Shown: piece by piece, positions 45,873 to 55,436 of the stretch | Numbering within the stretch: position 1 is the stretch's first letter | How the letters are laid out: every line of letters starts with the position of its first letter | Assembly (NCBI RefSeq): GCF_003254115.1 | Contig: NZ_QKZV01000001.1 | Coordinates: 124,001-188,000, forward strand | Origin: Hydrotalea sandarakina | Lineage (GTDB): Bacteria > Bacteroidota > Bacteroidia > Chitinophagales > Chitinophagaceae | Direction: 5' to 3' | Length of the DNA: 64,000 bases | Translations under genes and position numbers: made by a program | The notes under the pieces: generated by a model | Database searches by the model: none | What the model was told of the DNA's origin: nothing | What the model saw: the letters and a program-made list of their open reading frames with translations, nothing else

Positions 45873-47216
45873 ATGCGCCCATTTATTGTTCTTATTGCAT
45901 TGTTTATTTGTTGTAATCAATTCATTAATGCCCAAACTTGTGAAGAAAATTTTTGGGGTACTAAACAAGTTTATTTTCCACAACAGAAAAATTATACACC
46001 ACCTCCTAAAGGCTATGAACCAATTTTTATTAATTACATAGGCAGGCATGGTGCAAGGCATTTGACCAAGCCTATGAGCGAAAACAAGGCCTATCAATTA
46101 GTAATGAAGGCGGCTAACAAAAATGCATTAACTGAAGTTGGTGCATCATTAAAAAATGCAATTCTTAATTTATCTGCAATTGAAGCCAATGCTGATGGTA
46201 ATATTTCTGAATTGGGCAAACTTGAGCAAAGCAATATCGCCAAACGTATGGTTAAAAACAATCCGCACGTATTCGGAAAAAAAGTTTTACTTGTTAATAC
46301 AACCGTTGGAAATAAAATACGCACTTTACAATCTGCTAATGCTTTTTTGGAAGGATTAAAAGAAGCTTGTAATTGTAAAATAATTAACAGGCAATATATT
46401 GATGATACTACTACCCGGTTTTATGACCTTTCACCTGCATATGAAAATTATAAAAAAATAGGTAACTGGCAGCATTCATTAGATACTTTGGAAACTCACT
46501 TAGCATTATTTGAAAAAGCAAACGATTTAATAGAAAAGGTTTTTACTGCTGAATTTGCCCAAACAATTAAAAGGCAGGATGCTTTAAAGTTTATGCAAGA
46601 AGTGTTTGGTTTTTTAACCATTATTCCTTCCTTGAAAAATGAGATAATCAGCAAAGGCATATCCGTTAGTGAAGTTAATTTTTTTCCATTTTTTAATTGC
46701 AAAGTATTACAAGCCTTACATAATTATGATAATGCTGAAGCCTATTTTTTAAAAGGTCCGGGAAATAATGTAAATGGAATTCAAGTTAAAATTGCTGCGC
46801 CTTTGTTAGCTGATTTTATTTACACGACAGATTCATTCATTGCCAATAAAAAAACACCTTTGCAAATTCGATTTGGGCATGCTGAAACCATTGCCCCTTT
46901 TGCTGCTTTCATGGGAATTTCAGGTGCCTCAACACAAATAGAAAATGTTTCTCAAATTTCAACTTTTTGGGAAGATTCGAAAATTATTCCGTTGAGTGCC
47001 AATATTCAATGGGTATTATATTATCATCCAAAACTTAAACATTACTTGGTAAAATTTTTATTAAACGAAAAGGAAGTATCCATAAATGGCTTAACTACTC
47101 AGCATTTTCCTTTTTACGATTGGCAGGATGTAAAAAAATATTATTCTGAAAAACTTATTCGGTTCAATATTTACCCCAACACTGACCTTTATCAATGGCT
47201 ATTTTCTTTGCAATAA
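45873..47216 (+). CDS. Exported histidine phosphatase, MINPP/phytase-like
   Basis: A 447-residue branch-2 histidine phosphatase with signal peptide (FIVLIALFICCNQFINA). The catalytic motif RHGARH is at residues 58-63 and the proton-donor motif is HAE (336-338, GHAETIAP). HAE rather than HD is characteristic of multiple inositol polyphosphate phosphatases, including the bacterial MINPP phytases of Bacteroides. It would release phosphate from phytate or other phosphoesters outside the cytoplasm. ATG 45873 is chosen; the frame is open upstream only from a TTG. It points toward the receptor operon, 30 bp from its last gene. Confidence 0.85.
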   Translation: MRPFIVLIALFICCNQFINAQTCEENFWGTKQVYFPQQKNYTPPPKGYEPIFINYIGRHGARHLTKPMSENKAYQLVMKAANKNALTEVGASLKNAILNLSAIEANADGNISELGKLEQSNIAKRMVKNNPHVFGKKVLLVNTTVGNKIRTLQSANAFLEGLKEACNCKIINRQYIDDTTTRFYDLSPAYENYKKIGNWQHSLDTLETHLALFEKANDLIEKVFTAEFAQTIKRQDALKFMQEVFGFLTIIPSLKNEIISKGISVSEVNFFPFFNCKVLQALHNYDNAEAYFLKGPGNNVNGIQVKIAAPLLADFIYTTDSFIANKKTPLQIRFGHAETIAPFAAFMGISGASTQIENVSQISTFWEDSKIIPLSANIQWVLYYHPKLKHYLVKFLLNEKEVSINGLTTQHFPFYDWQDVKKYYSEKLIRFNIYPNTDLYQWLFSLQ

Positions 47217-47246
47217 CTAATGAATAATTTTATGCATGTAACACTT

Positions 47247-48140
47247 TTATAAGTTGGTTGAATATAAGGCAGCGTTTTGATGTTTTGTGGTTTCGCAACT
47301 TATCAGTAAGTGTGTTGGTGTAACATAACAAATGCCTTCGGTTTGCCATTTGTTAAAGTTGTTGCCTATGGTAACTCTTGATGCATTTGAATTATTTAAA
47401 TTATGGCCATTAAAGTTGTTAAAGAACAACAGGAAACTGTTTAGTTTTTTGTCTTCATATCCTATTAATACCAATTGTTTTGTGTCAGCACAATAATCAG
47501 CCCCTGTAATTTTTCCCTTACTGTTATAGGTAGTTATGGGTGAAACATTGTAATTGCCCGGGGCTTTAGATAACGTATATAAACGGGTGTTTTCATCACC
47601 TCTGTTTTTCGTAAAAAGATATAAGTTACTATCTATACTTACCATTGCTTCACAATCAAAATTGTTTTTTTCATTTTTCATAAACGAATTTTGATCGTTG
47701 TATTTAAAATTAATTGCATCAGCATTTAAAGCTACATTCAATTGATGATTGGGAATGCTAGATATAGGAATTTTTAACACTCTAAGATCAGTTCTGATGC
47801 CTTTATTGTTACCAAAGTCACCAATATAAATATAGTTTTCATCGGCGGTTATATCTTCCCAATCAATGTTGGGATAGTTGTTTATGTGAATGGTTTGAAG
47901 TATGTTTCCCGTAGCGGTATCAATTTGAAATAAGTCGGGTGTATTACCCGAGTCATTAAACGTAAAACATTTTCCGTTTACAAAACATAAACCTGATGAA
48001 GAGCTTAAGCGGGTTGGTAAATCGCATTTTTTTGTTATGCTAATAGCGTGTCCGTTACTTACAACACGGCACTCAATAAATTGAGTGCCGGTAGAAAATA
48101 ATAAGCAAATGAAAAATATGATGCTAAATACAGAATGCAT
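47247..48140 (-). CDS. Exported beta-propeller-like protein
   Basis: A 297-residue exported protein with signal peptide (VFSIIFFICLLFSTG). The mature part has propeller-like repeats: FNDSGNTPDLFQIDTATG, then NIDWEDITADENYIYIGDFGNN near residue 90, and CEAMVSIDSNLYLFTKN near 165. The WEDI and GDFGNN blocks recall esterase-like-phytase and SdiA-regulated propellers, but I cannot assign an activity. It is the last gene of the operon with the beta-helix lipoprotein (11-bp gap) and the TonB-dependent receptor. A perfect 10-bp inverted repeat lies in codons 17-25. Confidence 0.7.
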   Translation of the reverse strand: MHSVFSIIFFICLLFSTGTQFIECRVVSNGHAISITKKCDLPTRLSSSSGLCFVNGKCFTFNDSGNTPDLFQIDTATGNILQTIHINNYPNIDWEDITADENYIYIGDFGNNKGIRTDLRVLKIPISSIPNHQLNVALNADAINFKYNDQNSFMKNEKNNFDCEAMVSIDSNLYLFTKNRGDENTRLYTLSKAPGNYNVSPITTYNSKGKITGADYCADTKQLVLIGYEDKKLNSFLLFFNNFNGHNLNNSNASRVTIGNNFNKWQTEGICYVTPTHLLISCETTKHQNAALYSTNL

Positions 48141-48151
48141 TGTGTAATTTT

Positions 48152-49585
48152 TTAATGTAAATTACCTGTACCATTAAACTGATAACAACCAATATCTCTA
48201 CCAGGCATTGAGTAGGTAGTAACACCATATTTAGGGTCAACGGGTACTACAGCCATTGGACTAAATCCGGTATAACCTTTTCCAATACAAGGCGAAGTTG
48301 GTTGCAAGTTAAAATTAAAATTGCCAATAGCAGTAATATCTTGTAGGCGATATCCACCTTTAACCGGTAATGGATAGTTTACAAACATGGGGTTACCAAC
48401 TTGTACAGCTTTACTACCATCATAAGGTTGATTCGGAATGTATTTATAGTTAGCCGGAAGATACGTGAAAGGATTGGGAAAATCAGTGGCTACCGGTTTG
48501 GTTACTGAACCTGCAGCTTCAGGGAATATTTCATTGGCAACACTTAAACTATCGGCCCAATAATAATTATAACCATAGTTGTTATTATACATGTAGGCAG
48601 TGTCGGGTACGTTGGTATTGAGGCGTAAGCCGAATTTACAGTTTACAATTAGGTTATTGAATACTTTTCCTCTTGCCCCATTTTCGTAATTGATAGAGCC
48701 CCCACGACCTGTTTTGGTTTGACGATAACCGGAATTAACAATAGTATTATTATACACATTTACCTCGCAGTTGGCCAAACCCGGTGCAATACCTGAATTA
48801 GCAGCTTTTAATGAGTTAGTGGCACCGCCAATAAACATATTATAAGCCATATCGCCAACACCACCTGCTTTTATGTTAAGAATATCGCCGCCGGTTTTAC
48901 CGCACTTTTCAAATGTGCTTCTCAAAATAGCAATTTTACCTCCCTGTCCTCCAATGCGTAAAGCATCATCTACCGTACCATAAACCCATGAATCTTCTAT
49001 TACTAAATATCCGTTTCCATTTGAAAAATATACAGCATAACAATTATCGGTAGTTTTTAAACCTGCAATTGCATAAGCACCCGAACCATTTGCACCTGCC
49101 AGTGCGCCACAATATTCCAAGTGTGTCCATTTTAAAATCATATATTGACATGTAACGTCACCAATAATACCTTTCCAAATACCATTGAAGGCAGAATCTT
49201 TTTGAACAGAATAATTTACTACCGGATTGTCGGTTTTCGTTTGACCTTCTACAGTTAACCAAATTGGGTTGCTTTGTGTACCTAATGAAAATAAATTTCC
49301 TTTAACAATTAATCCTGCGTGATTTCTAAAATAAACTTTCACTCCGGGTTGAATCACTAAACTATCGCCCGCATTTACATAAATATCACAGTTTACATAA
49401 TAAGTTTTACCAGCCAGCATGGTGCCAGAAATGCTTCCGCAAAGGGGCACAGAATCACTAATGGGTTTAGGTGGCGGTGGAACATATTTGTAAATGTCTT
49501 GATGTTCTTCGGTAATTTTTTTACAACCTGAAGCTATAAGAGCCAATGATAATGCCGATAAAATAAATAGATAAATATTTTTCAT
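48152..49585 (-). CDS. Right-handed beta-helix lipoprotein
   Basis: A 477-residue lipoprotein with lipobox ALIASGC (Cys21) and a mature protein made of right-handed parallel beta-helix coils (IYVNAGDSLVIQPGVKVYF, VVYNS-type repeats, GGKIAILRSTFEKCG, VYNNTIVNSG). The N-terminal part after the lipobox is Pro-rich (VPPPPKPISD). Probably surface exposed or on the outer membrane, where it could bind or cleave a polymer; no catalytic residues can be assigned. It begins 11 bp after the receptor gene and ends 11 bp before the propeller gene. Confidence 0.8.
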   Translation of the reverse strand: MKNIYLFILSALSLALIASGCKKITEEHQDIYKYVPPPPKPISDSVPLCGSISGTMLAGKTYYVNCDIYVNAGDSLVIQPGVKVYFRNHAGLIVKGNLFSLGTQSNPIWLTVEGQTKTDNPVVNYSVQKDSAFNGIWKGIIGDVTCQYMILKWTHLEYCGALAGANGSGAYAIAGLKTTDNCYAVYFSNGNGYLVIEDSWVYGTVDDALRIGGQGGKIAILRSTFEKCGKTGGDILNIKAGGVGDMAYNMFIGGATNSLKAANSGIAPGLANCEVNVYNNTIVNSGYRQTKTGRGGSINYENGARGKVFNNLIVNCKFGLRLNTNVPDTAYMYNNNYGYNYYWADSLSVANEIFPEAAGSVTKPVATDFPNPFTYLPANYKYIPNQPYDGSKAVQVGNPMFVNYPLPVKGGYRLQDITAIGNFNFNLQPTSPCIGKGYTGFSPMAVVPVDPKYGVTTYSMPGRDIGCYQFNGTGNLH

Positions 49586-49596
49586 ACAATTAATTT

Positions 49597-52458
49597 TTAA
49601 AGTTTAAAGCGTACACCTAATAAATATGATACACCATAGGTATCTCTTTCAACAAAAATTGAATGTGCAGGATCATCCTGACCCGGAATTTTGTTTAATG
49701 TATTACCAATTAAATAAGGTTGTTTTAAAAAGAAGCGGGTTTGTGAGTTAGTTAAATTGTTGATCTTTCCATAAATTGAAACACGCTTTACAATTTTCTT
49801 TTCAAATGAAAAGTCTAATTGGCTGAAAGGTGATTGCCAAGTGTCTAAATTATAAAATGAATTTACTGAAGTTAATCTTTCACCGGTATAAACATATGCC
49901 AATTGCATATCAATTCCGGTTTTAGGATCTTTAAACAGTAAAGATAAGTTACCAATGTGCTTAGCTTGCCCTTGTAACGGACGGCTTTGCATTTTAGAAA
50001 TAGTTATATTTTTTTGTTGGGTAGCATCATAATACAAGTAAAATTTTTGGGTGGTAGTATTGGAGTGTGTATAGGTATAGTTTGCATTGATACCGAATTT
50101 TCCAATGTATTTTGTAAACACAAGTTCAACACCATAATTGGTTACATTGCCGGCATTTAACGGTGTTAAGATGTTAGTACCGGGGGCAGAATTACCACCA
50201 AAAACTGAATAATGGCTAAAGCTGGTTTCAATAGGGTTTTGAATGAATTTGGTAAAAGCACCAATTAAAATTTGATCAGCACCCTGAGGGAATAACTCAT
50301 ATCTTAAATCCAGGTTATCAACTTGTGTATGCTTAATAAAAGGATTACCTTGTTGATCATATGCATCATTTTCAGAAGCAGGTACCAATTGTGGAATCAA
50401 ATCAACAAATGAAGGACGGGCAATGCTTTTGAAATAGGATAATCTTACATTTTGTAATTGATTAATCTTGTACTTTAAGTGCAAACTGGGTAATAGGTCG
50501 GTGTAATAAATATGACCATAAACTGCATTTAAATTTAAAGGTAAATTTGTTTGGTAGTTTTGATCAGTATGTTCCACTCTTACACCACCAACCGCATCTA
50601 ATTTTTCAGACAGTTGATATTTGAATTGGAAATATCCGGCACTAACATTTTCAGTTATGTTGTAAACGCGGCCAATACCTTGGTCACCGGCACCATTATC
50701 GCCACCGTTTATTGCAAATGAATATTGTGCATTAGCAATAGTGGTAAACATTTGGTTACCCCCATTTACCGGTGATAAGGAATAATGGTGGTAATAATTG
50801 TTCCGCTCTTTGTTTCTGTACATTCCTCCAACACTTAATGTTAAATTTTTATTTAACAAATGGGTGTTATAATTAAGGTTTAAATAACCGGCTAAATCTC
50901 TGTCTGAATTGTGTAACCATATTCTATCCATGCCTTTCAATATGCCGGTTTGAACGGGGTATTTCAATGAGCCGTCTTGATTTTGTTTGTTGTCATATTC
51001 AAAACTGGCGTAATCGGGCACTAATTGTTTGGCTTTTGAATACACGGCATCCCAGTTTAGGTTAAAGGCTGAATTTATAATGTGCTCACCGTGTAATGTT
51101 GAATTATAAATGGTTTGTTGTTGCCAGCGGCTTCTGTAAACATTGGCAATATTCCCTAGGTTCGTATTTACATCAAGGCTTTGAAATACTCTTGCCTCGA
51201 ATTCGTTTTGCCGAACATACATGTTAAACAACGAAATTTTATTTTTAGCATTAATGGCGTAATCCCATTTATTGTTAATGCCTAACCTTGAAGTTTGGAT
51301 TGAATAAGTATTATTAATGGCTTTATCAAATTGAGGATAGTTGTTATAAATATTGCCTTGAATGCCGTTAGCATTTGGTAAAACAATAGCACCGGGATAT
51401 TGAGTATTTAAAATTTGATTAGATCCGGTATAAAAATTTTGGAAGCCTACACCTACAATAAAACCTAACTTTTTATGGAAATATCTATTGCCAAACGTTA
51501 AACCTGTTTGAAAGTTAATAGGATCAAGCTGTTTTGAAAAATTTAAGTTCTGTGTTGGAAAATCAGAAGGTTGTGCCAGGTAATTTGAGCCATGTAATTC
51601 ACTGGGGTCAAGTTTGGAAATAACACTATGGTCAAATCTTTGAAAATCACGATCTCTAAATAAAGTATTTCCTCCACCGGCAACAAAAGCATGAAACATT
51701 TTTTTATCCGGGGCATTTTTCATAATCAGGTTCATCACACCACCTGTTGCATCACCTTCCATGCTGGGGGTTAATGCTTTAATTACTTCTAATCTTTCTA
51801 ATAAGTCTGATGGAAATAAATTCATCGGAACATACCGATATTTATCGTTAGGGCTTGGAATTTTTATGCCATTAACCAAAGTTGTGTTGTAACGTTGGTC
51901 CATCCCTCTAATAATTGCATATTTACCTTCACCATTATTACTGCGTTGAATGGTAACACCACTCATGCGTTGTAATACGTTTGCTACTGTTACATCGGGT
52001 GATATTTCTATAGCTTTTTCAGATAATATATTTTGTACATAGTCGGCATTTTTTTCTAATGAACGGGTATATTTATCTGAGTATCTGTTGGCACCTGATG
52101 TAACCACGATTTCCTTTAATTCGTCTTTCTTCTGGTTCATGTTAAAAGTGAAATTTTGTATTTCTTTCTCATCCTTTACATGAATCTTAACCTCTTTTAT
52201 GCTTTCATAGCCAACATATTTAATTTTTAATTCGTATTTGCCGGCCGGCATTTTCCTAAATGCAAATGAGCCATCTAAATTGACTGATGTTGTAAATTTT
52301 TGTTCACCTTTTTCTAAAGTAACAGTTGCACCAATTAGCGGCTCTCCTGTAATGGCATCGAATACTTTGCCCTTAATTTCAGCAGCAAAAGAATATCCGA
52401 TAATCAACAATGAAAATGCAAGTAGTAGCAAAATTTTTTTAACTGAAATGGGTTGCAT
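49597..52458 (-). CDS. TonB-dependent receptor with carboxypeptidase-like N-terminal domain
   Basis: A 953-residue outer-membrane receptor. Signal peptide (residues 8-25), CarboxypepD_reg-like domain (about 27-115, IKGKVFDAITGEPLIGATVTL), plug domain (about 130-245, with VANVLQRMSGVTIQRS and IIRGMDQRYNTTLVNGIKIP) and a 22-strand barrel to the C-terminus. The plug wording resembles the TIGR01782 group. There is no SusD partner, so this is not a classical polysaccharide utilisation pair. It leads an operon with a beta-helix lipoprotein and a beta-propeller protein. Ligand unknown. Confidence 0.93.
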   Translation of the reverse strand: MQPISVKKILLLLAFSLLIIGYSFAAEIKGKVFDAITGEPLIGATVTLEKGEQKFTTSVNLDGSFAFRKMPAGKYELKIKYVGYESIKEVKIHVKDEKEIQNFTFNMNQKKDELKEIVVTSGANRYSDKYTRSLEKNADYVQNILSEKAIEISPDVTVANVLQRMSGVTIQRSNNGEGKYAIIRGMDQRYNTTLVNGIKIPSPNDKYRYVPMNLFPSDLLERLEVIKALTPSMEGDATGGVMNLIMKNAPDKKMFHAFVAGGGNTLFRDRDFQRFDHSVISKLDPSELHGSNYLAQPSDFPTQNLNFSKQLDPINFQTGLTFGNRYFHKKLGFIVGVGFQNFYTGSNQILNTQYPGAIVLPNANGIQGNIYNNYPQFDKAINNTYSIQTSRLGINNKWDYAINAKNKISLFNMYVRQNEFEARVFQSLDVNTNLGNIANVYRSRWQQQTIYNSTLHGEHIINSAFNLNWDAVYSKAKQLVPDYASFEYDNKQNQDGSLKYPVQTGILKGMDRIWLHNSDRDLAGYLNLNYNTHLLNKNLTLSVGGMYRNKERNNYYHHYSLSPVNGGNQMFTTIANAQYSFAINGGDNGAGDQGIGRVYNITENVSAGYFQFKYQLSEKLDAVGGVRVEHTDQNYQTNLPLNLNAVYGHIYYTDLLPSLHLKYKINQLQNVRLSYFKSIARPSFVDLIPQLVPASENDAYDQQGNPFIKHTQVDNLDLRYELFPQGADQILIGAFTKFIQNPIETSFSHYSVFGGNSAPGTNILTPLNAGNVTNYGVELVFTKYIGKFGINANYTYTHSNTTTQKFYLYYDATQQKNITISKMQSRPLQGQAKHIGNLSLLFKDPKTGIDMQLAYVYTGERLTSVNSFYNLDTWQSPFSQLDFSFEKKIVKRVSIYGKINNLTNSQTRFFLKQPYLIGNTLNKIPGQDDPAHSIFVERDTYGVSYLLGVRFKL

Positions 52459-52475
52459 GTAGTTTTGATTTTGCG

Positions 52476-52483
52476 CAAAACTA
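52476..52483 (-). promoter_or_regulatory. Possible -7 box for the receptor operon
   Basis: Minus strand TAGTTTTG, an exact TAnnTTTG match, 17 bp before the receptor ATG. No TTG lies at the usual -33 distance. The same octamer serves tRNA-Arg. Confidence 0.4.
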
Positions 52484-52668
52484 TTTACCGGAAAATGTCA
52501 GTTTGTTCTTATTCAGTAAATTAATAATTTAATTACTTAAGCATAATATAAAATTAATTTTGACATAATAATTTATTAACATGAATGGCTTATAAGTAAA
52601 ATAAGGACTTGCTCTAATGTCGGTATTCGTAACATTGAAAGCTTTTAAATTTAAACCCGGCATTTTTG

Positions 52669-52676
52669 TACCTTTG
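52669..52676 (+). promoter_or_regulatory. Possible -7 box for prfC
   Basis: TACCTTTG matches TAnnTTTG exactly, 41 bp before ATG 52718. The nearest upstream TTG is 31 bp away, which is too far, so only the -7 box supports the call. The remaining 259-bp gap to the receptor gene shows no other recognised feature. Confidence 0.4.
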
Positions 52677-52717
52677 CCCATTCTTTTTTAAAAATTTTAA
52701 ATACTCGCTAAAAAAGC

Positions 52718-54304
52718 ATGGGTTATCAACAAGAAATTGAACGTAGAAAAACATTTGCCATTATATCGCACCCCGATGCCGGTAAAACTACCTTAACTGA
52801 AAAATTGTTGTTGTTTGGCGGTGCCATTCAAACCGCCGGGGCTGTAAAAAGCAATAAAATAAAAAAGCATGCTACCAGCGATTTCATGGAAATTGAAAAG
52901 CAAAGAGGCATATCGGTGGCTACCAGTGTAATGACTTTTGAATACAATGGATTTTTAATTAATTTATTAGATACCCCCGGACACAAAGATTTTGCTGAAG
53001 ATACTTATCGTACCTTAACTGCAGTTGATAGTGTTGTATTGGTGGTTGATAGTGTGAATGGGGTAGAAGAACAAACCAGGCGATTGATGGAAGTGTGCCG
53101 TATGCGTGACACACCGGTTATTGTATTTATTAATAAAATGGACCGTGATGGTAAAAATCGTTTTGATTTGTTAGAGGAAATTGAAAAAGAATTGAACATA
53201 GCCCTTCACCCCATGACCTGGCCCATCAATAGTGGAAAAGATTTTAAAGGGGTTTATAATTTGGCTGAAAAAAATCTTTTGTTATTTACTGCCGGTACAA
53301 AAGCGGATGATGAGGATGCCATTCACTTAAATGATTTGGGTGATGAATTTATTGACATGAAAATTGGTGAGCGAGATGCCAACCAATTGCGCGAAGATGT
53401 TGAATTAATAGAAGCTGTGCACGGTAATTTAAATGTATCGGAATATTTAGCAGGAAAAGTTGCTCCTGTTTTTTTTGGTAGTGCTGTAAACAATTTTGGT
53501 GTACAGGAAATGCTGAATACTTTTATTCAAATAGCCCCTACACCGAAACAAAGAGAAACTTCTACAGGCGCAGTTTCACCTAACGATGATAAGTTTAGCG
53601 GTTTCGTATTTAAAATTCATGCCAACTTAGATCCCCGCCATAGGGATAGAATTGCTTTTTTGCGGGTTTGCAGTGGTAAGTTTGAACGCAATAAATATTA
53701 TCATCATGTACGATTAGATAAAGATATTCGTTTTAGTAATCCTTACTCATTTTTGGCACGCAGTAAAGATGTAATTGAAGATGCCTATCCCGGTGATGTA
53801 GTTGGTTTGTTTGATACCGGCAATTTTAAAATTGGCGATACACTTACTGAAGGGGATAATTTTTATTTTTTAGGTATTCCTACTTTTTCTCCCGAAATAT
53901 TTAAAGAATTGGTGAACAAAGACCCCATGAAGGCTAAGCAATTGGAAAAAGGTATTCAACAATTAACCGATGAAGGCGTAGCCCAATTGTTTACACAATT
54001 TGGTGGTACTAAAAAAATTATTGGTTGTGTAGGCGACTTGCAATTTGAAGTAATACAATACCGCTTGTTACAGGAATATGGTGCCTCGGTTGAGTTTAGA
54101 CCTTTACCTTTTTACAAAGCTTGTTGGTTAACCAGTAAGGATAGCAAAAAGTTAGAAGATTTTTTGCGCTTTAAACAACAAAATACTGCAGAAGATAAAG
54201 ATGGTCAGCCGGTGTACTTGGCACAAAGTGAATGGTTCTTAAACACAGAAATTACGAACAATCCTGATATTACTTTTCACTTTACAAGTGAAGTGCATAA
54301 ATAA
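52718..54304 (+). CDS. prfC: Peptide chain release factor 3
   Basis: A 528-residue translational GTPase that recycles RF1/RF2 after termination. The G1 loop is [12 protein letters not shown] (about residues 17-28), G3 is [16 protein letters not shown] near 89, and G4 is NKMDRDG near 143. The RF3-specific C-terminal region is present ([11 protein letters not shown] near 436). Complete, with no extension. ypdA follows 31 bp downstream on the same strand. Confidence 0.97.
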   Translation: MGYQQEIERRKTFAIISHPDAGKTTLTEKLLLFGGAIQTAGAVKSNKIKKHATSDFMEIEKQRGISVATSVMTFEYNGFLINLLDTPGHKDFAEDTYRTLTAVDSVVLVVDSVNGVEEQTRRLMEVCRMRDTPVIVFINKMDRDGKNRFDLLEEIEKELNIALHPMTWPINSGKDFKGVYNLAEKNLLLFTAGTKADDEDAIHLNDLGDEFIDMKIGERDANQLREDVELIEAVHGNLNVSEYLAGKVAPVFFGSAVNNFGVQEMLNTFIQIAPTPKQRETSTGAVSPNDDKFSGFVFKIHANLDPRHRDRIAFLRVCSGKFERNKYYHHVRLDKDIRFSNPYSFLARSKDVIEDAYPGDVVGLFDTGNFKIGDTLTEGDNFYFLGIPTFSPEIFKELVNKDPMKAKQLEKGIQQLTDEGVAQLFTQFGGTKKIIGCVGDLQFEVIQYRLLQEYGASVEFRPLPFYKACWLTSKDSKKLEDFLRFKQQNTAEDKDGQPVYLAQSEWFLNTEITNNPDITFHFTSEVHK

Positions 54305-54335
54305 CGTGGCATACCGTTCGTACAAAATTTAGTTT

Positions 54336-55325
54336 ATGGAGCACAGTGAAATATTTGATGTTATTATAATTGGTGGTGGCCCTATTGGTTTAGCTTGTGC
54401 TATTGAGGCTAAAAAGAAACAGTTGAATTATTTAATTTTAGAAAAGGGATGTTTGGTGAATTCATTATACCATTACCCTATGAATATGACCTTCTTTTCC
54501 ACTTCCGATAGGCTTGAAATTGGTGACATTCCTTTTGTTAGTATTGCTGCGAAACCTACGCGTAATGAGGCTTTAGAATATTACAGGCGTGTTACTTTAA
54601 AAGAACAATTACACATTCATTTGTTTGAAGAAGTTACAGCGGTTATTAAAACAACGCAACTGCCTTTGTGTTTTAAAGTTAGTACAATTAAGCAACAATA
54701 CTATGCTCATAACATTATAGTTGCAACCGGGTTTTACGATATTCCTTTTTTATTGAATGTGCCGGGTGAAGATTTACCCAAGGTTACACATTACTATAAA
54801 GATCCTCATTTTTATGCTTTTCAGGATGTTGTGGTAGTAGGTGCTAATAATTCTGCGGTAGATGCGGCATTGGAAACCTGGCGTAAAGGTGCTAACGTTA
54901 CCATGGTAGTGCGCGAAAGCCAAATTGGTGAACGTGTAAAATATTGGGTACGGCCCGATATTATAAACCGCATTGAGGAAGGTTCCATAAAAGCTTATTT
55001 CAATTCTGTTATTACTGCAATTGAGCCCCATCATGTACACATACAAACCCCTGGCGGGAACATTACCATTCCCAACCAATGGGTAATTGCTGCTACCGGC
55101 TACCAGCCCAACTTTTCTTTTTTGCGCCATTTAGGAATTGAATTGTCGGATGATGGTGTTCAAAAACCCACTTATGATGAAGCTACCCATGAAACCAATG
55201 TTGCCGGCATTTATTTGGCCGGTGTGGTTTGTGGAGGTTATAACACCCATCGTTTATTTATTGAAAACTCAAGAGAGCATGCCGTAAAAATTTTGCAGCA
55301 TATTGCTGAAAAAAAGGCATTGTAA
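54336..55325 (+). CDS. ypdA: YpdA-family putative bacillithiol disulfide reductase
   Basis: A 329-residue FAD/NAD(P) oxidoreductase. The FAD motif is IIIGGGPIGLACAIEA (about 10-25), followed by LYHYPMNMTFFSTSDRLEIGD, a YpdA hallmark, and the NAD(P)-binding VVVGANNSAVDAALE near residue 168. There is no CxxC pair as in thioredoxin reductase, consistent with YpdA. It reduces bacillithiol disulfide in Firmicutes; Bacteroidota also carry the pathway. Together with the YfiT-like gene at 17.5 kb it suggests bacillithiol is the low-molecular-weight thiol here. Confidence 0.92.
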   Translation: MEHSEIFDVIIIGGGPIGLACAIEAKKKQLNYLILEKGCLVNSLYHYPMNMTFFSTSDRLEIGDIPFVSIAAKPTRNEALEYYRRVTLKEQLHIHLFEEVTAVIKTTQLPLCFKVSTIKQQYYAHNIIVATGFYDIPFLLNVPGEDLPKVTHYYKDPHFYAFQDVVVVGANNSAVDAALETWRKGANVTMVVRESQIGERVKYWVRPDIINRIEEGSIKAYFNSVITAIEPHHVHIQTPGGNITIPNQWVIAATGYQPNFSFLRHLGIELSDDGVQKPTYDEATHETNVAGIYLAGVVCGGYNTHRLFIENSREHAVKILQHIAEKKAL

Positions 55326-55336
55326 TTTTAAAAAAA

Positions 55337-55405
55337 TCAGCTGCATAAAGTGCTGAACGTACAAGTGTGCGACGCAACAGGCGATGCCCCATGTTATGCA
55401 GCTGA
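55337..55405. other. Structured 69-bp intergenic element, terminator or small RNA/repeat
   Basis: Perfect 12-bp inverted arms TCAGCTGCATAA (55337-55348) and TTATGCAGCTGA (55394-55405) enclose a 45-bp core that is clearly richer in G and C than the surrounding DNA and includes GTGTGCGACGCAAC and GGCGATGCC. On the minus strand the arm is followed by seven T residues, so it can act as terminator for the aminotransferase gene. The core is longer and more GC-rich than a terminator loop needs, so a dispersed repeat or a structured RNA are alternatives. It lies between convergent ypdA and the aminotransferase gene. Confidence 0.7.
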
Positions 55406-55436
55406 CTACATAAATACTATTCCGTTATTAATATAA

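Noticed and set aside
54774-55130. 118-residue minus-strand frame within ypdA
   Set aside because: Antisense to a complete FAD enzyme; no independent support.
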